Shown here: positions 12,703 through 24,644 of the stretch, piece by piece | Position numbering within the stretch: the first letter of the stretch is position 1 | Layout of the letters: each line of letters starts with the position of its first letter | NCBI GenBank assembly: GCA_030762175.1 | Contig: CM060834.1 | Location: 34,291,501-34,355,500 of the forward strand | Length of the DNA: 64,000 bases | DNA from: Metallyticus violacea | Lineage: Eukaryota > Arthropoda > Insecta > Mantodea > Metallyticidae | Direction of reading: 5' to 3' | Notes under the pieces: generated by a model | Databases searched by the model: none | What the model was told of the DNA's origin: nothing | Seen by the model: only the letters and a program-made list of their open reading frames with translations | Position numbers and translations under genes: made by a program

Positions 12703-15027
12703 GATTTATTTGTCATTAGAGGCAGTTTATTGGTTGTCAAAATTTAAATGCAATGCTCAATGAGATAAAGTGTGCATGACAAGTTTTGAAATAATTAGTT
12801 CTTCATTTGAAGAGAAAATAAGCCCTTATTCAAAGCTTGGATTCCTGTAATTTAGATAATATATAGAATTTAAGAGTGGTTTAGAAAAAAAAAAGATAAT
12901 ATGGAACAGATAACTCTCATAGGGAAAAAGGAATATAAATGAAATCTTATCGAAGTCGAAAAACTCAAAAAATATAGTAATATAATTGCTCGTAAAAAAA
13001 AAAAAAAACAATCTAATAATAAAAATATATCTGCTGTTTGAACTACTTCGTTATTGTAACTTTATTCTGAATATGACTGCGCGTTTTAATTTTAAAAACA
13101 GTTCTTTTCTGGAAGAATTTAAGTCATTTTTAAATCAAAAGATGATGGGTGTTACAAAATTGATAATATTTATTTCCAAGTTATCGTGTCTCCTAGCAAT
13201 TTTATTATCTTTTCTATAAATAATTTCAGTTGATACAGTATTTGGTAGCCCATCAATCGCGAAAAATTGATTAGAATATATCTTTTATTTCAGCTAGCTT
13301 TAAGTGAAGGGTTCTGTTTGTAAGAACGTCAAGAAAAGCAGCAATTTTGCTCGGACAGCAGAGAGACCGTTTTGGCAGACAATTGAGCTTTTGTTCATTA
13401 GGAGGACGGGTGTTCGCCCGGCCAGGTATGCTGGGAAAGAACCACGCTATAATGCCGCTAAGGCCGTTGATCTATAACGTTCAGTAAAACTTCAAATTAG
13501 ACGCTGGACGAATCACCGAGTGGTTAAGCTCAAATAATCAAACTGGCCAATAATATGAGAGTGGCATGAAGTCACAGATAACCTATGAGAATGTCTAAAT
13601 TCATAGTGGCGGGAAAATATAGCGTCCTTGCATCAGGTGGTGAAGCGTGCTATATTGGGTATTTAAGGACGTGAAATCGCCCTTTTCGAGGTCTTTTTGG
13701 GTCGTCTACTCCGTTACTCTGGGAACTCTGGTCTGTTCTCGTCATCTTGGTCCTACAAGTATTCGGCGTTCAGATGTCATAGGAACGCCAATGTTCGAGC
13801 GTCACTTCAGCTCGACAAGTCTTCCGAGCGGTCACCAATACACTGATAGTCAAACATTACAGCTCCGCGTGTCTGCTCGACGTCTCATCACTGCGGTCCG
13901 AACAGAAACGCCATGGGATGCACTCTTTGTTAAATAAACGACGTCAACCTGCAGATAATGTGTTCTCTCTGGTGGATAAAATACCTTTAATTCCCTTCAC
14001 TCAACCCGGCACTACCAGGTCCCGAAAACCAGCTACATCCCTGAGATCGACGAGAAGAGTTATTGAGTGGTGAGCTGGATCATAAACAAACTCCTATCAC
14101 CATTCTCCTCCCCACCAATAACTACTTCACAGTCTAATGTCATAATAATACATTATTTGTATTGGAAAGTGCTTAAACATAGTAATAAAACATTTTTCAG
14201 AATCAGTTGCAATATTTTTAATTATGTGGACCCCCATATGCAGAATCTAGTATTAGAATAGGATACTGTAAGATTGACAGTATAAATTGCTTAGAGCTAA
14301 AGATTTATAATAAAATAATTAATATTTCGTCACAGAGAGCAGCTTCAATGCTCCCAATATAATTTAATGTAAAAAAAACTACAGTAATTATTTAATTCCA
14401 GTTTACATGAAATGAAAGGACTTTTTTTTTTTTTTTTTTTTTTACCTAAGATATACTAGATTAATTCGTTTTGCGAAACCATTTATCATAATACTAAATT
14501 TTATTTTGCTCATTTTTCTTTAGTGATACATTTTAATGGCGTTTATCATTCCAGTTTCAGCGTTTAACGACACTCAAAGAAATCTTTATTAATGTTATGC
14601 ATTTTAGTACTTGAAGGTGAAATGAAACGAAAGTTTTCTTGCATTTCCTTTTCATGTTGACATATTTGGTCCATGACCTTCAAAGAACGAGTGAAATTGT
14701 GCATTAAAACTTTCCTCAGGTTGAACAACTTGTAGCAAACATTCTGCTTGTAATTATTATTCCGGTCATTTTAATTACGGTGAAAACAGTGATTTATAGC
14801 TTTCACAAAGCGAGGGATGTTCATGCTGTAATTTTTCGTGATGTAAACAGATTTTTCGCATATATTTAGAGTGATTCTTTGAGAACATTCACCAAGTTAT
14901 TGCCCTAAAAGAAAATTAAAAAGCAAACAAATAAACAAACAAAAACATTAAGAAAAGAACGTAAATTTCGCAAAGTAAATATTTATACATTTTATCAAAA
15001 AGAATTTTTGCCAAGGATGCGTCTCTG
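12703..15027. other. AT-rich DNA with homopolymer runs
   Basis: Runs of A near 12995-13008 and of T at 14420-14442 are present. The block at 13360-14060 is less AT-rich and has a 96-codon frame (13647-13937) with no family motif. I make no gene call. Confidence 0.55.
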
Positions 15028-15040
15028 ACATCAATTGCAA

Positions 15041-15311
15041 TCGGCCTTGGTGGTCTGGTGGTAGCCATACTTGCCTCCTAAACCCAAGATCGCGGGTTCA
15101 ATCCCGGCCAGAGTCAATGGTAAGTCGAATCCCAAGTATGGATTCTTTCGGAAATAAAGTAAAGCCGTGGGCCCTGTGTCGTAAATTTACGGTATATAAA
15201 AGAAATGTGGCCCCTGGTCAAAATTTATCGGCCGTTTCAATCCCTGAATAGAATGATATGACGATGACCTGAGATGTTAAAGGGCGTCCGTTAGTAAACC
15301 AAATAAATAAA
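15041..15311 (+). repeat. SINE family 1, full copy with target-site duplication
   Basis: The head is tRNA-like, with an A-box-like TGGTCTGGTGGTAG and a B box GGTTCAATCCC at 15095-15105. The body carries the family landmarks: TAAGTATGG-like, GTAAAGCCGTGGGCCCTG, GGCCGTTTCA, GATGACCTGAGATGTTAAA, GGGCGTCCGT. It ends in AAATAAATAAA. The 10-bp direct repeat ACATCAATTG flanks it at 15028-15037 and 15312-15321. That fits LINE-mediated insertion from an RNA polymerase III transcript. Confidence 0.9.
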
Positions 15312-15560
15312 ACATCAATTGAAATGGGAAGTTTTTCTTTGCACAGACGGACTCTTAAAGGTTTAAAATTTGGAAATGATTATGCTGAATAACGTGCATT
15401 CTATTCTTCTATGGACTTTTCTTTCATGTACTAATAGTAAAACAAAGTATTTAACATGTCTAATAATTATTATTAGCTATTTTCATCTTCATCGTGAAAA
15501 ACTTTTTTTTTTTTTTTCAATTTTATATAAAACTTTTAGAAATTTCAGATACTTTTAGAT

Positions 15561-15563
<3 letters not shown>

Positions 15564-15593
<30 letters not shown>
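15564..15593. repeat. T homopolymer, 30 bases
   Basis: Thirty T residues in a row, about 250 bp past the SINE. A shorter T run lies at 15505-15518. It may be a retroposon tail on the minus strand, but I see no body attached. Confidence 0.9.
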
Positions 15594-15597
<4 letters not shown>

Positions 15598-15599
15598 GT

Positions 15600-16212
15600 T
15601 CTGATCATCAACTTAGGAGTTTGGATCCCAAATGGAACGCTCAATATAAGCTGTGAAGAGTGCTTCAAATTCATAAATCGCCATAGGTACAAAATTAATA
15701 TATCTACGAAAATCATTTTACTGAGAAAATGCTGCTCAGAATCTTATTGCTATTTTTATTAAAGTTTGAAAATATGCACCGTGTCAAGAAACGCCGTACA
15801 TTTTTTCTGAATGGGCAACTCACATTGCACTGTATGGATTGGGAAAAGAAGCAGCTAACTCAACAATTATCAGCTCCTGACTATTGCAAAGATGGTATAT
15901 ATTTTTTTAAAAAAATGCTTCTCTTTGGTTCAAGGTCATTGCATACATACTTTATATATGTGCACTTACAGTAAATTCAGTAGGACAAAATTTCTAACAG
16001 CTAAAAGGATTTATATTTAATGAACGTATGCAAGTAGAGGAGAAAATGAACATGTGTTAATAACTAAGTGTCGATTAAATATTAGATTTGCAGCTTATCT
16101 TGTATAGAAAATCTGACAAAGTAAATTAAGGGAAAGAAACGTACATAACGTCTAATTTTGTACATCCCTAAAATCCCTGAATGATGCAACCAATATGGCA
16201 TTCATGCAATGA
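15600..16212. other. AT-rich DNA, nothing recognised
   Basis: An 81-codon frame at 15729-15974 has no recognisable family features. It is probably chance. Confidence 0.55.
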
Positions 16213-16225
16213 AAGTACATGAAGG

Positions 16226-16495
16226 AATTTGAATAGTGTTTTAGTGCCCGTTTTAATTACAGAGGCACCACAGGCAATGGACATTGATAATACATGTGAT
16301 GAAATGATATATTGGGAAAGGATTTATTTTTAAGGAAGGAATCGTTCCAACCTAAGATTAGGGCATTTGCCATTTATGAGGACTGAGGAAAACCTGGAAA
16401 AAACCTCAGTCAGGGAGGACGATCCTGGCGGTATTCGAACACAGTCCTCCCGATCACGAGTCCGTGCCTTAACGACCTCGGCCACCCGTGGCGGT
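16226..16495 (-). repeat. SINE family 2 with a 13-bp target-site duplication
   Basis: Read on the minus strand, the head is GCCACGGGTGGCCGAGGTCG followed by TTAAGGCACGGACTCGTGAT, with a B box GTTCGAATACC. The body contains CTCAGTCCTCATAAATGGCA and TATATCATTTCATC, and ends in TGTGGTGCCTC plus AAAACGGGCACTAAAACAC. The direct repeat AAGTACATGAAGG flanks it at 16213-16225 and 16496-16508. The head resembles a class II-like tRNA (Leu/Ser type) by its GGCCGAGG start, but I cannot name the parent tRNA. Confidence 0.9.
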
Positions 16496-16509
16496 AAGTA
16501 CATGAAGGT

Positions 16510-17367
16510 GTAACCTGAAAAACTGTTTGGCGACTGTGAGACATCGTGTATGTAACAATTTAGTTTCTGGATGTTTTCAGTTACATTGGCCCTTATAATA
16601 ACTTTTGAAAATTGTGGGCCATAAAAAGAGTATAGCTAGAAACGACGTGTTTTTGCACACATACATACACAAAAAACCGATAGTTTGTTTTCGGTTTATG
16701 ACATACTTTATTTTAAAATTATTTACGGAAATAAAAAAAAACCTAATAAAATGTCAATAATAAAGGCAACGAATCCACTAAAGCATATAAAAGTAAATAA
16801 CCCCAGTTTGTAATCAGAAATATTGATAAAATTCCCATCAATTCATATTTTACATTCAAAGGTTTCACTCACAATACAATCGAAATCTACTTACCTCTTT
16901 TTTGCAAAGTATGCAATTCATGAATATTAGGAAAATAGTCCATTAGTTGTCTCTTAATTTTTACTTCTATATACTTAATCATCGAACAATTGAAATAGTT
17001 GCTTTTTAAACCGAAAAAAAAAAAAATACATTCAAGACTAAGCCAGCAAATAAACACAAATTAAATATATTTTATTCAAGTCTTTAATTCCTTAAATGGA
17101 ACCAGATTTCACTCTTCATATTCTGTAGAGGAATGCATATCATCTCTCATTTAAAGAACGTAGAATTGACAGTTTTTCAAATTCTCGAACCATAAACACA
17201 AGTATACAGACACTATATGTTTGTTCTTATTTTGTTCGACACAATTGATGTTCATAACCTTTTAGAAATTCCAACACGCAGCTACGGAATTCATTTGCGC
17301 CTATATTATCTTGACGTTTGTGCTACATAACGCTACAAAATTAGCTAAAGTAACTTTCTTCTAAAAG
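16510..17367. other. AT-rich DNA, nothing recognised
   Basis: No coding, RNA or repeat motif could be identified. Confidence 0.55.
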
Positions 17368-17369
17368 TA

Positions 17370-18658
17370 CGAGGGTAGGTCCATAAGTTTCCGGCCTCGT
17401 CTATAAGGATTATCACCTTCACAAAACCCTTATCTGGTATCATACCTTATCTGTTAAGTAAATAGTTGTACCTGTGATTTCCGCTCCGCTGTGTTCAGTT
17501 ATTCATATATAGTTGCATAAAGAAGATTGTGACATGCTCAAAATGGAGTATAGAGCTGCTATTGACTTCTTTTACAAAAGAAAAACTTACTCCAAATGAA
17601 ATTAAATAGCGATTGGACGATGTATATGGGGAAGCACCCCCCCCCCCCCGCATGTTGTACCGTAAAAGAATGGGCCAAACTTTTTCGAATGGGTCGAGAA
17701 AGCATTGAAGACGAAGAGCGTGCAGGTCGGCCCTTGGAGGTACTCACTCCTAAAAACCTCGCTCTTGTGGAAGATCGGCGGCTCAAAGGTACAGAAATAG
17801 CAGCAAGGTCGGGTCTTTCTAAAACAACAGTCCTTCGAATTATTCATGAACATTTAAACATGAGTAAGGTTAGTGCCTAAACTTCCTTCCTCAGTCCAAA
17901 AGCAGCAACGAGTCATCTGTTGTCAGGCATTTTTGGAGCTCTGCCATGGCAACGAGAGAGAAGTTCTGCAAACCAGGAGATGAAACTATGATCATTTACT
18001 AGGATTCCTTGTCCAAAAGAGTAATCAATGGAATGGCGCAAACCTGGTCGAGCATCGCCTCTAAAGGCCAAGGTCACTCAGCCAAACAAGATCATAGCCA
18101 ATGTTTAGGGACTGTGAAGGAATATTCTCCAATGACTTCAAGGAGAGGAACACCACAGTAAATGGGGAGTACTATGCTGACCTACTGCACAGACCACGTG
18201 CTTCCATCAAAGAGAAAAGGCGAGGAAAGCCGAGTGGTGGTGTGCGCCTTCTTCACGACAACGCGCCTGTGTACACCGTTCTTGTTGCAAAGGAAGCTGT
18301 GAAGAAATGTGGCTTCAAGGAGGTTGACCATCCCCCTACAGCCCAGATCTAGCTCCCAGCGACTATTTCCTCTTCTCAAAACTCAAGAAGGACCTTCGAG
18401 AAATTTTAAGCATGATGGATGCTGTTTATACACATTTTACAGACAAGACTTCTACTTTGGGGGGGAGGAGGATTAAAATAATAATTCAAAGACGTGAGAA
18501 ATATTGCAATAAAGGGTAACTATATTGAAAAGTGAAATATAGTTTTTGTCTCTATCACACCTGGAAGAGACTCAAAATCTTATGTAAGGCTCCTGTAATA
18601 AAGCAAATTAAAATTGTTGAGATTATGGTTAGGCCGGAAACGTATAGACCTACCCTCG
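17370..18658 (+). mobile_element. Mariner-like DNA transposon, both ends present, inactive
   Basis: The left end CGAGGGTAGGTCCATAAGTT continues TCCGGCCT. The right end, read on the minus strand, is CGAGGGTAGGTCTATACGTT continuing TCCGGCCT. The 28-bp inverted ends therefore differ at only a couple of positions. The left flank is TA (17368-17369); the right flank now reads AT, so the second TA appears mutated. The 1,289-bp length is normal for mariner. The transposase inside is broken. Confidence 0.92.
17535..18475 (+). pseudogene. Mariner transposase, frameshifted
   Basis: The frame starts MLKMEYRAAIDFFYKRKTYS and then shifts. After a C run at 17637-17649 it reads CTVKEWAKLFRMGRESIEDE, with the GRPLEVLTPKNLALVE linker and a second helix-turn-helix ending TVLRIIHEHLNMSKVSA. 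Then comes RWVPKL, the usual mariner WVPHEL-type position. The first catalytic Asp is visible in GDETM, where a Trp normally follows. The second is in LLHDNAPVYT (18101-18352 frame), preceded by TVNGEYYADLL. The third is in DLAPSDYFLF, in another frame. The three catalytic Asp residues are thus present in the DNA, but at least four frameshifts and several stops separate them. It cannot make a working enzyme. Confidence 0.92.
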
Positions 18659-18659
18659 A

Positions 18660-20168
18660 TTTCACTTGGAAATGATTATATAGCTTGAAAATCATACAGC
18701 CACCATTACAGTCCTTTCTGTGATGAACAAAATGCCCATTTTCTTGCCTCATTTTTCTTTCTCCCTAAGGGATCTTTATACTAGTCTTGTAGCAGTTGTT
18801 TTTCCTATTCAGATTAATTCTTATATTCCTTACTTAGTACATCTGGATCTTTCTTAGGTTTATAAAGTCCTATGTTGAATTCTGTTGTTAAATATAGTGT
18901 TTTATGGTGGATTCATTTTTCTGAATTATGTATAGGGTATAAGGTAGATAGAGTCAACGAGGTTCATCCACCTAGTCAATTGGGAAGCTGCCTGATGGAA
19001 TGTTAATAGGCACGTAATAGGCTACCGATGGAGTGCTGGCATGCTGATCACATCCCCTCCCCATGGAATACCGCTCTCTATCAATGAAGTCGCAAGACGG
19101 AGGTAGAGGAAGCAGAGGTTGCCACGGCAGGCGAAGGCTCACCCCGGGCTGTAAAGAAGTTGATACCGCGCAGGATGTATAACGAGAATACGCAGACATT
19201 TTCCAACAATGCCAATGCAAGATTATTTCAAACGTTTATAACGTGGTTTTACACTAAAATTTTAAATAAAAACTAGACATACTAGTGTAACACTAATATG
19301 TCTTCAGAAGATGCTATTTTGCACTTGACATCTTATCAAAATTAAACCAATATATGATCAATAAATCTTTCCTCAAACGCTTAAAGTTATTAAGGGTTTT
19401 TATATGATAGCATTAAAATATAGGGATTGCCAGAATACTTAATAAGTAAAGAAGTAAAAATTAATTCCATTGACTATATATCAACTCTTTGCAGGCAAAA
19501 CTATAAAAATATACGGCTAGAGATGAGTTAGGATTTCAAACAAATGGAATATATACTGAATTTAGTTGTGGAAAACAAATATCGTATACTGCATGTTCTC
19601 CAGTTAAAAATCTGCTTTGCTCGCTCTACTGTGTAACAACAGAGTAACAAAAAGCACATGTATCTAGATGCTTAAGCTGAGAAGAGCTTACCCAACGCAG
19701 CATCCACTTGAAAAATCCTTCTTACTAGTTGCTCTATAAACATGGAGAAACGGAGAACTTTAGTCTGTGGTGAAATTTACGTCCTTTCAAAATGATGAAT
19801 TAACTGCTGATATAACTTTATGAACTTTCTCCGTATTTCCCTTGTGGCCACTGCGCATTTATGAGGCAACCTTCGCAGAGCGTAAATCATGTTCTTGTGG
19901 ACATGAAAAGGTACCCTGGGCTAACAATTGGGAACACTCATCTCTGCTAGAACATTTTAACTTTTGCTGCGATTTTTCACCTCTGTAATTATTATTTTTT
20001 TTTCCCTGGAGAAAAAACAAAAATCTGATCTGACATACCAACATTGAACGTTTAGGTCAAAGAATGACGACACATGGCGATTGTAAAGTTGGCGAGGAAT
20101 ATCTTGACTGCTAATTGGACATTTGCTATACATTTTCTTTTGATTTTTTAATTGACAAGCCTGGTAGA
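18660..20168. other. No gene; an unclassified less AT-rich block at 18.95-19.21 kb
   Basis: The block at about 18950-19210 has balanced composition and phrases such as GTTCATCCACCTAGTCAATT and GAAGTCGCAAGACGGAGGTA that look like part of a dispersed repeat. No second copy occurs in this window. The rest is AT-rich without recognisable content. Confidence 0.45.
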
Positions 20169-20178
20169 GTGGCATGAG

Positions 20179-20458
20179 TTGATGATTTGGTTTATGGTCA
20201 TTCTTTAACATCTCAGGTCATCGGCCTCCCATTCAATTCAGAGCGTGCGTGAAACGGCCGACAAATTTTGCTAAGAGGGCTCTTTTTTCAGGCTTGGGGT
20301 TCTTTGTAAATCTGCGACACGTCTTTGACTTCTCTTCCCAAGAAAGCCATACTTAGGATGTTTACGCCCGAAAAAAATCTATCGATCCTGGCCGGAATTG
20401 AACCAGCGATCTTGGGTTTAGGAGGTAAGTATGGTTCCACTATACATCAGGATCGACT
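20179..20458 (-). repeat. SINE family 1, minus strand, with target-site duplication
   Basis: On the plus strand it runs from a tail-like GGTTTATGGTCATTCTTTAA through CATCTCAGGTCATCGGCCTC and ACGGCCGACAAATTTTGCTA. It ends at the reversed tRNA-like head GGCCGGAATTGAACCAGCGA ... CAGGATCGA. A direct repeat GTGGC(A/G)TGAG flanks it at 20169-20178 and 20459-20468, with one mismatch. Confidence 0.85.
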
Positions 20459-20469
20459 GTGGCGTGAGA

Positions 20470-21690
20470 AACACAGCATTAATAACTAAATCAAATATAA
20501 ACACTGGCCTTTTCTAACGACCAGGCTATTATAGTTACGTCAGAGTATTATCTTCAGAGATAATTACATTGTCATACAAAGAGAAAAGGAGATTATTGCA
20601 GAAAGTTTAAGAGTTTATTCTTTACAATAAATTAAACACTTTCTTTAGAAACAATTTAGTAAAAATATCAATTTCTGTGGCACATAAACTCTGTATTAAT
20701 GGACATACAAAAATAATAGAAAAAAAAAAAACTATTTATTTGCAGTGTTTACACAGCTTGGAGCGATTCGACGCAAACACTATAAACAACCTTGGTTTTG
20801 TAAACCATATTTTGCATCACTGAAGCAAAGGCTATTATTTATTCCATTTAAAATACTAACGGCAATAATAATTAATATATCCCAGGAGTTCAATTTCAAT
20901 AGTTTTAGAGAATTTCTTTAATACAACTGCACTTATTATACGTTTCAGCTGATTTTATTACATCCGCAGTGTAGTTGTGACGATTGCCAGTTTCAGAAAC
21001 TCCTATGATAAAGTTAATAAGTAAATATTTAAGGAAACTGCTTCACTCTACGACTTCGCAAATGGTAACGAGATCTCCCTATAGGCAAACTACCGCAAGC
21101 TGGTTCATAGTATATTAGGTCGTTCTGTACATTAACTGTAAAGCAGTATTGGAAAAGTATATATTTAAAGAAGGCAATTTGCTGACATCCAATAATAAGA
21201 TCAGCAGGGTAGGTGGTCAACAGAGGACAAACTCACCGTTTGATTTAAATTCCTTGCACATAATTTGTTTTTCTTTTCTTTTCTCTTATTTAATAGGTGA
21301 TTGAAATAGGCAAAAGTGTAGTATTTTAGTTAAATGCCAATATATCATAAACTATTGTAAATAAAGTCATAAAACTCCAAACGTATATACAATCGTAATT
21401 GCTACATAAATCATTTAATCTTCATTATATCTGACCGATATGTTTTCTATATCAGCTCTTTTTATGCAGAGGCTATATTTACTTAAAACTAAAATGCATG
21501 TATCTTTTTTTTCAGAAACTGTCAAACAGAGATTTGAAATGTATTATTCAAGATGGTAGCAATGCATTTTTGAATTCGACAAAGAATATGTGTAAAGGTT
21601 TAATTACATCTTTCACAAAAAATGCTAACTTGTGAAAAACTATTGTACAAATAAAAAAGTCAATGTGTTTAATAACAATCTTCCCTAATT
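20470..21690. other. AT-rich DNA, nothing recognised
   Basis: There are no motif-bearing frames and no repeat shared with other parts of the window. Confidence 0.55.
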
Positions 21691-21696
21691 TGCACA

Positions 21697-23045
21697 CACT
21701 GCTCACAACAATTAAAGGGACAAAATTTTGAACACATATATTGCTGGCGAAGTTGGGTTTAGGATTGTAAATATTTTATAGAAAGTTTTTTAACAGTGGT
21801 GTACATTTATTTACTTCTTATTTCACATAAGGATGCTGCAAGTCGAAATTACAATGTTAAAACTAAAGTGGAAACTCTTTTAATTAATTTCAATTTTGCA
21901 CATAGAGAAACACTTCAGTATCTGGTATGGCCTGCATGTTCCTGAATTACTGCCTCACATCTTTCAGGCAAGCACCTCCTCTTATGGGATATCCACCCAT
22001 TCTTCGATAAGACATCTGCAAGCTACTGAGTAGACTAAGGCACTGAGGGATTGTTTCGTACTCGTTCCCCAGCTGATCCCATAAATGCTCAATGGGGTTA
22101 AGGTCAGGACTGCTAGTACGCCAGTTCATTGTTTGAATCTGGCCCTAGTGGCTCTTGAACTCTAGCATTGTCTTGCCACAAAACAAACACAGGTACCATT
22201 CCGACTGCAATAGTAATAACATGCTCTAGTACATTGCTTTGTATTTACTTTCTGTTCACAAGGGTAAATTGTTTATGCATTGACAGTCAGTGAAACAAGG
22301 ACAATCATTTTTCAAATAGAATATACAGCACCTTTCAACAATCTGGAAATGACGAAAGCGAGATTCGTCTGTAAACAGCACAGTATGCCAGTGACGAAGC
22401 TGTCATTTCTGTGTTCCTGAGCAAATCTCAGTCAGGCTCTCTTGTGAGGAGGTTTTATGAAGTCTTCGTGGTCTCAAACCTGCTTCTCTATGTCTGTTTC
22501 TTATTGTTTTGTCATTGACATTTGCACCAGATTGTTTTTGTAGCCCGAACAGTAGCTCTCCGCCGCTGAAGAGCACAATTGACTGCATATCGATCTTATC
22601 TGGCCAATATTTTGTTTCCGATCCTGGTTACTTAAACTGCGTACCTGTTTCAGTGGCGCTGCCATGCCCTACATTAAGCTCAGCAACCACTGCATGAATA
22701 GTCCAACCTTCCTGCAGCAATATGACAGTTGAAACAGTTTCTATCTCAGTGATGTGCCTAATGTTCACTACGTAAAAGTAAACAAAGAGTACAAAGGTGA
22801 ACCCTTCACCTGCAGGCACTAGATGTCAGTTGCAAACAACGCTAATCGTGGAACACCACTTTAGTTTTCAACATTGTAATTTCGGCTTAAAGCATTCTTG
22901 TATGAAGTGAGAAGTAAACGAGGTGTACACTGCTGTTAAATAAAGGTATACTTTTTCTGTAAAAAAAAGTATTTATAATTTTAAACTCAATTACGGCAGT
23001 AATATATATGTTATAACCTCTTTCCTCTAATTGTTTTGAGCAGTG
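21697..23045 (-). mobile_element. Tc1-like transposon with long inverted ends
   Basis: The two ends are inverted copies over about 175-190 bp: 21697-21870 and 22857-23045. The outer tip is CACTGCTCACAACAATTA on the left and CACTGCTCAAAACAATTA on the right (minus strand). Both arms end internally in a GAAATTACAATGTT(G)AAAACTAAAGT block. Each arm also carries a second, inverted echo of the tip (AACAG.GGTGTACA), so the ends have two related tip-like sites each, as in Tc1 elements with double binding sites. The right flank is TA. The total length of 1.35 kb is normal for Tc1. Confidence 0.88.
21930..22830 (-). pseudogene. Tc1-like transposase, multiply frameshifted
   Basis: Reading down the minus strand, an N-terminal helix-turn-helix region contains EIETVSTVILLQEGWTIHAV. 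Then comes VNDKTIRNRHREAGLRPRRL, the typical end of the second DNA-binding domain. The catalytic motifs follow: VLFTDESRF (first Asp), WQDNARVQE (second Asp, in a shifted frame) and SPDLNPIEHLWDQL (Glu). The stretch between the second Asp and the Glu is shorter than usual, so a few codons are probably missing. Stops and frameshifts are spread throughout. The element is inactive but old enough to retain only fragments. Confidence 0.9.
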
Positions 23046-23295
23046 TATTATTCAAGATATACAGATTTTTCCCCATTTATTTTGCAGGCAGTATCACTAT
23101 ATGTTTTGCATTAAAATTGGTTTAGTACTTTCTGAAAAAAAAAAAAAAACTACATAAAGTATGGGAAAATGTAGTTTTGAGGAAAATGATTTGAAGTTTA
23201 GAATGCAAAAAAATAAGGCAATTTTAAAATGTTCAAATTACCTAAAATTGTCCAGGGCTGTAGATATTTTATTTTTCTGCTGCCCTCTCATTCTG

Positions 23296-23607
23296 CATCC
23301 TGTTTCCTTTTCTTAACACCTTTTAATCTACTGACATCCTTTGTAGTTTCAAAAAATGAGATCTCAGCGACTACACAAAGTGTTTTAGCTACTTCTTAAC
23401 CGTTCTCTATGCATTTCATGCCATACACCAAATTTGCATTTATATGATAAAATGTATATCTGTTAAATCTATGAGATTTTTCTGATACACTTTTGCCACA
23501 CTTACTGCATTTTATGACTATTTTAAAGGCAAAACCATGTCTTCACTGTCTTCATTTAATATATAAATAAAAGCTTTTGAGTTGCAGTATTTACATGTTA
23601 CATGCAT
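23296..23607 (-). pseudogene. Zinc-ribbon domain like the arthropod Mutator-like transposase-domain proteins, broken
   Basis: From 23607 on the minus strand the text reads MHVTCKYCNSKAFIYILNED and stops after VLPLK. One base out of frame it resumes IVIKCSKCGKSVSEKSHRFN and then NANLVYGMKCIENG, a stop, and EVAKTLC. Two CxxC pairs (CKYC, CSKC) followed by an N-x-x-x-VYGMR-type helix and a short Cys motif are the N-terminal arrangement of a protein family often named Mutator-like transposase domain-containing in arthropods. Only this domain is present, with one frameshift and an internal stop. The following codons (DVSRLKGVKKRKQD) may or may not belong to it. Family assignment is from motif memory. 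Confidence 0.55.
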
Positions 23608-23619
23608 TTTAATAAATCT

Positions 23620-24640
23620 TAAACAAAACTTAAATTTAAAATAACGTTATTATGAGCATTTGGATCTAAACTTACACTATAAACATCATCCAGAGCTTCA
23701 TCTATGTTGCAGAGATAGCTATTTTCTTTTAGAAGCACTAAGGTTAGAATCCTCCAGCACTGATTTTTGTCATGAGTAAATATTTCCTTCCGTTCTCTTC
23801 TTGCACTTTTGTGAAGCAAGGCATCTTCAAACACAAATATGAAACACATTTTCATTTACAACTGCAAAAACTTAGCTGAATTTAAACCTCTTCCAACACA
23901 AGAACACAATCAAAACAAAGTAAAATTGGCGCTGCCTCCCGCTCGATAACAGTATGGCCAACATTTGAATCATAGTTTGTTGCATCGAACGCAAATTTTC
24001 CGAAGGCCGGTAACTTAATTCTGGAAAACGTAAACAAAAGCGACGTGTAGCACTGAAAAGCTTATAGGGCGTGGCAACTATTTAAAGGTCGCGCCACTCT
24101 GTTAAATAATGCCGCAACCACATAACCTATATATCATTCTGTTCACAGAGAAACGTTGCATCTTTTTAAAAAATAAAAAAATATAATGCACTTTTTGAAA
24201 CTTTAGTCGCATATCTACCCCGTAGGTGTTTGCTTTGTTGACATGTTTGCTACTGTCCCATGTCACACTACACGAGATAAACATTAAAGTTTTTTTTTAA
24301 CAAATTAGCGGTTCATATATAAAAAATTAAAGTTATGCTTACGTGAAGTTTCGGTGAAAAGCTTGGACGGTAAACTCCGGCTTTTGCTATGCAGTTGCCC
24401 TCTTTCCCTACCTCAAAATTAATGTTTACACCTGTAACCCTAGTTACGGTCATGGTAAAACGTGATTACGAAGTGAAGGGTTCAGGGGAGGGAGAGAGAT
24501 ACTACCGTATGTTTCGCATGGCATACAGAAACAGCATTAGGACTTCTTTGTAAAAATAATTGTCCTGCCATTTTATTTTACCACATTACGTGCTTTTCCA
24601 AATCTAAATATATTATTTTGAAATTACACTTAAACATTTT
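23620..24640. other. No supported gene; mixed-composition block at 23.93-24.10 kb
   Basis: The bases at 23930-24100 contain several CpG and GCGC-like sites among AT-rich neighbours and could be the 5' region of the adjacent zinc-ribbon relic. The frames at 23619-23855 and 24102-24284 (minus) have no family motif. Confidence 0.4.
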
Positions 24641-24644
24641 CCTT

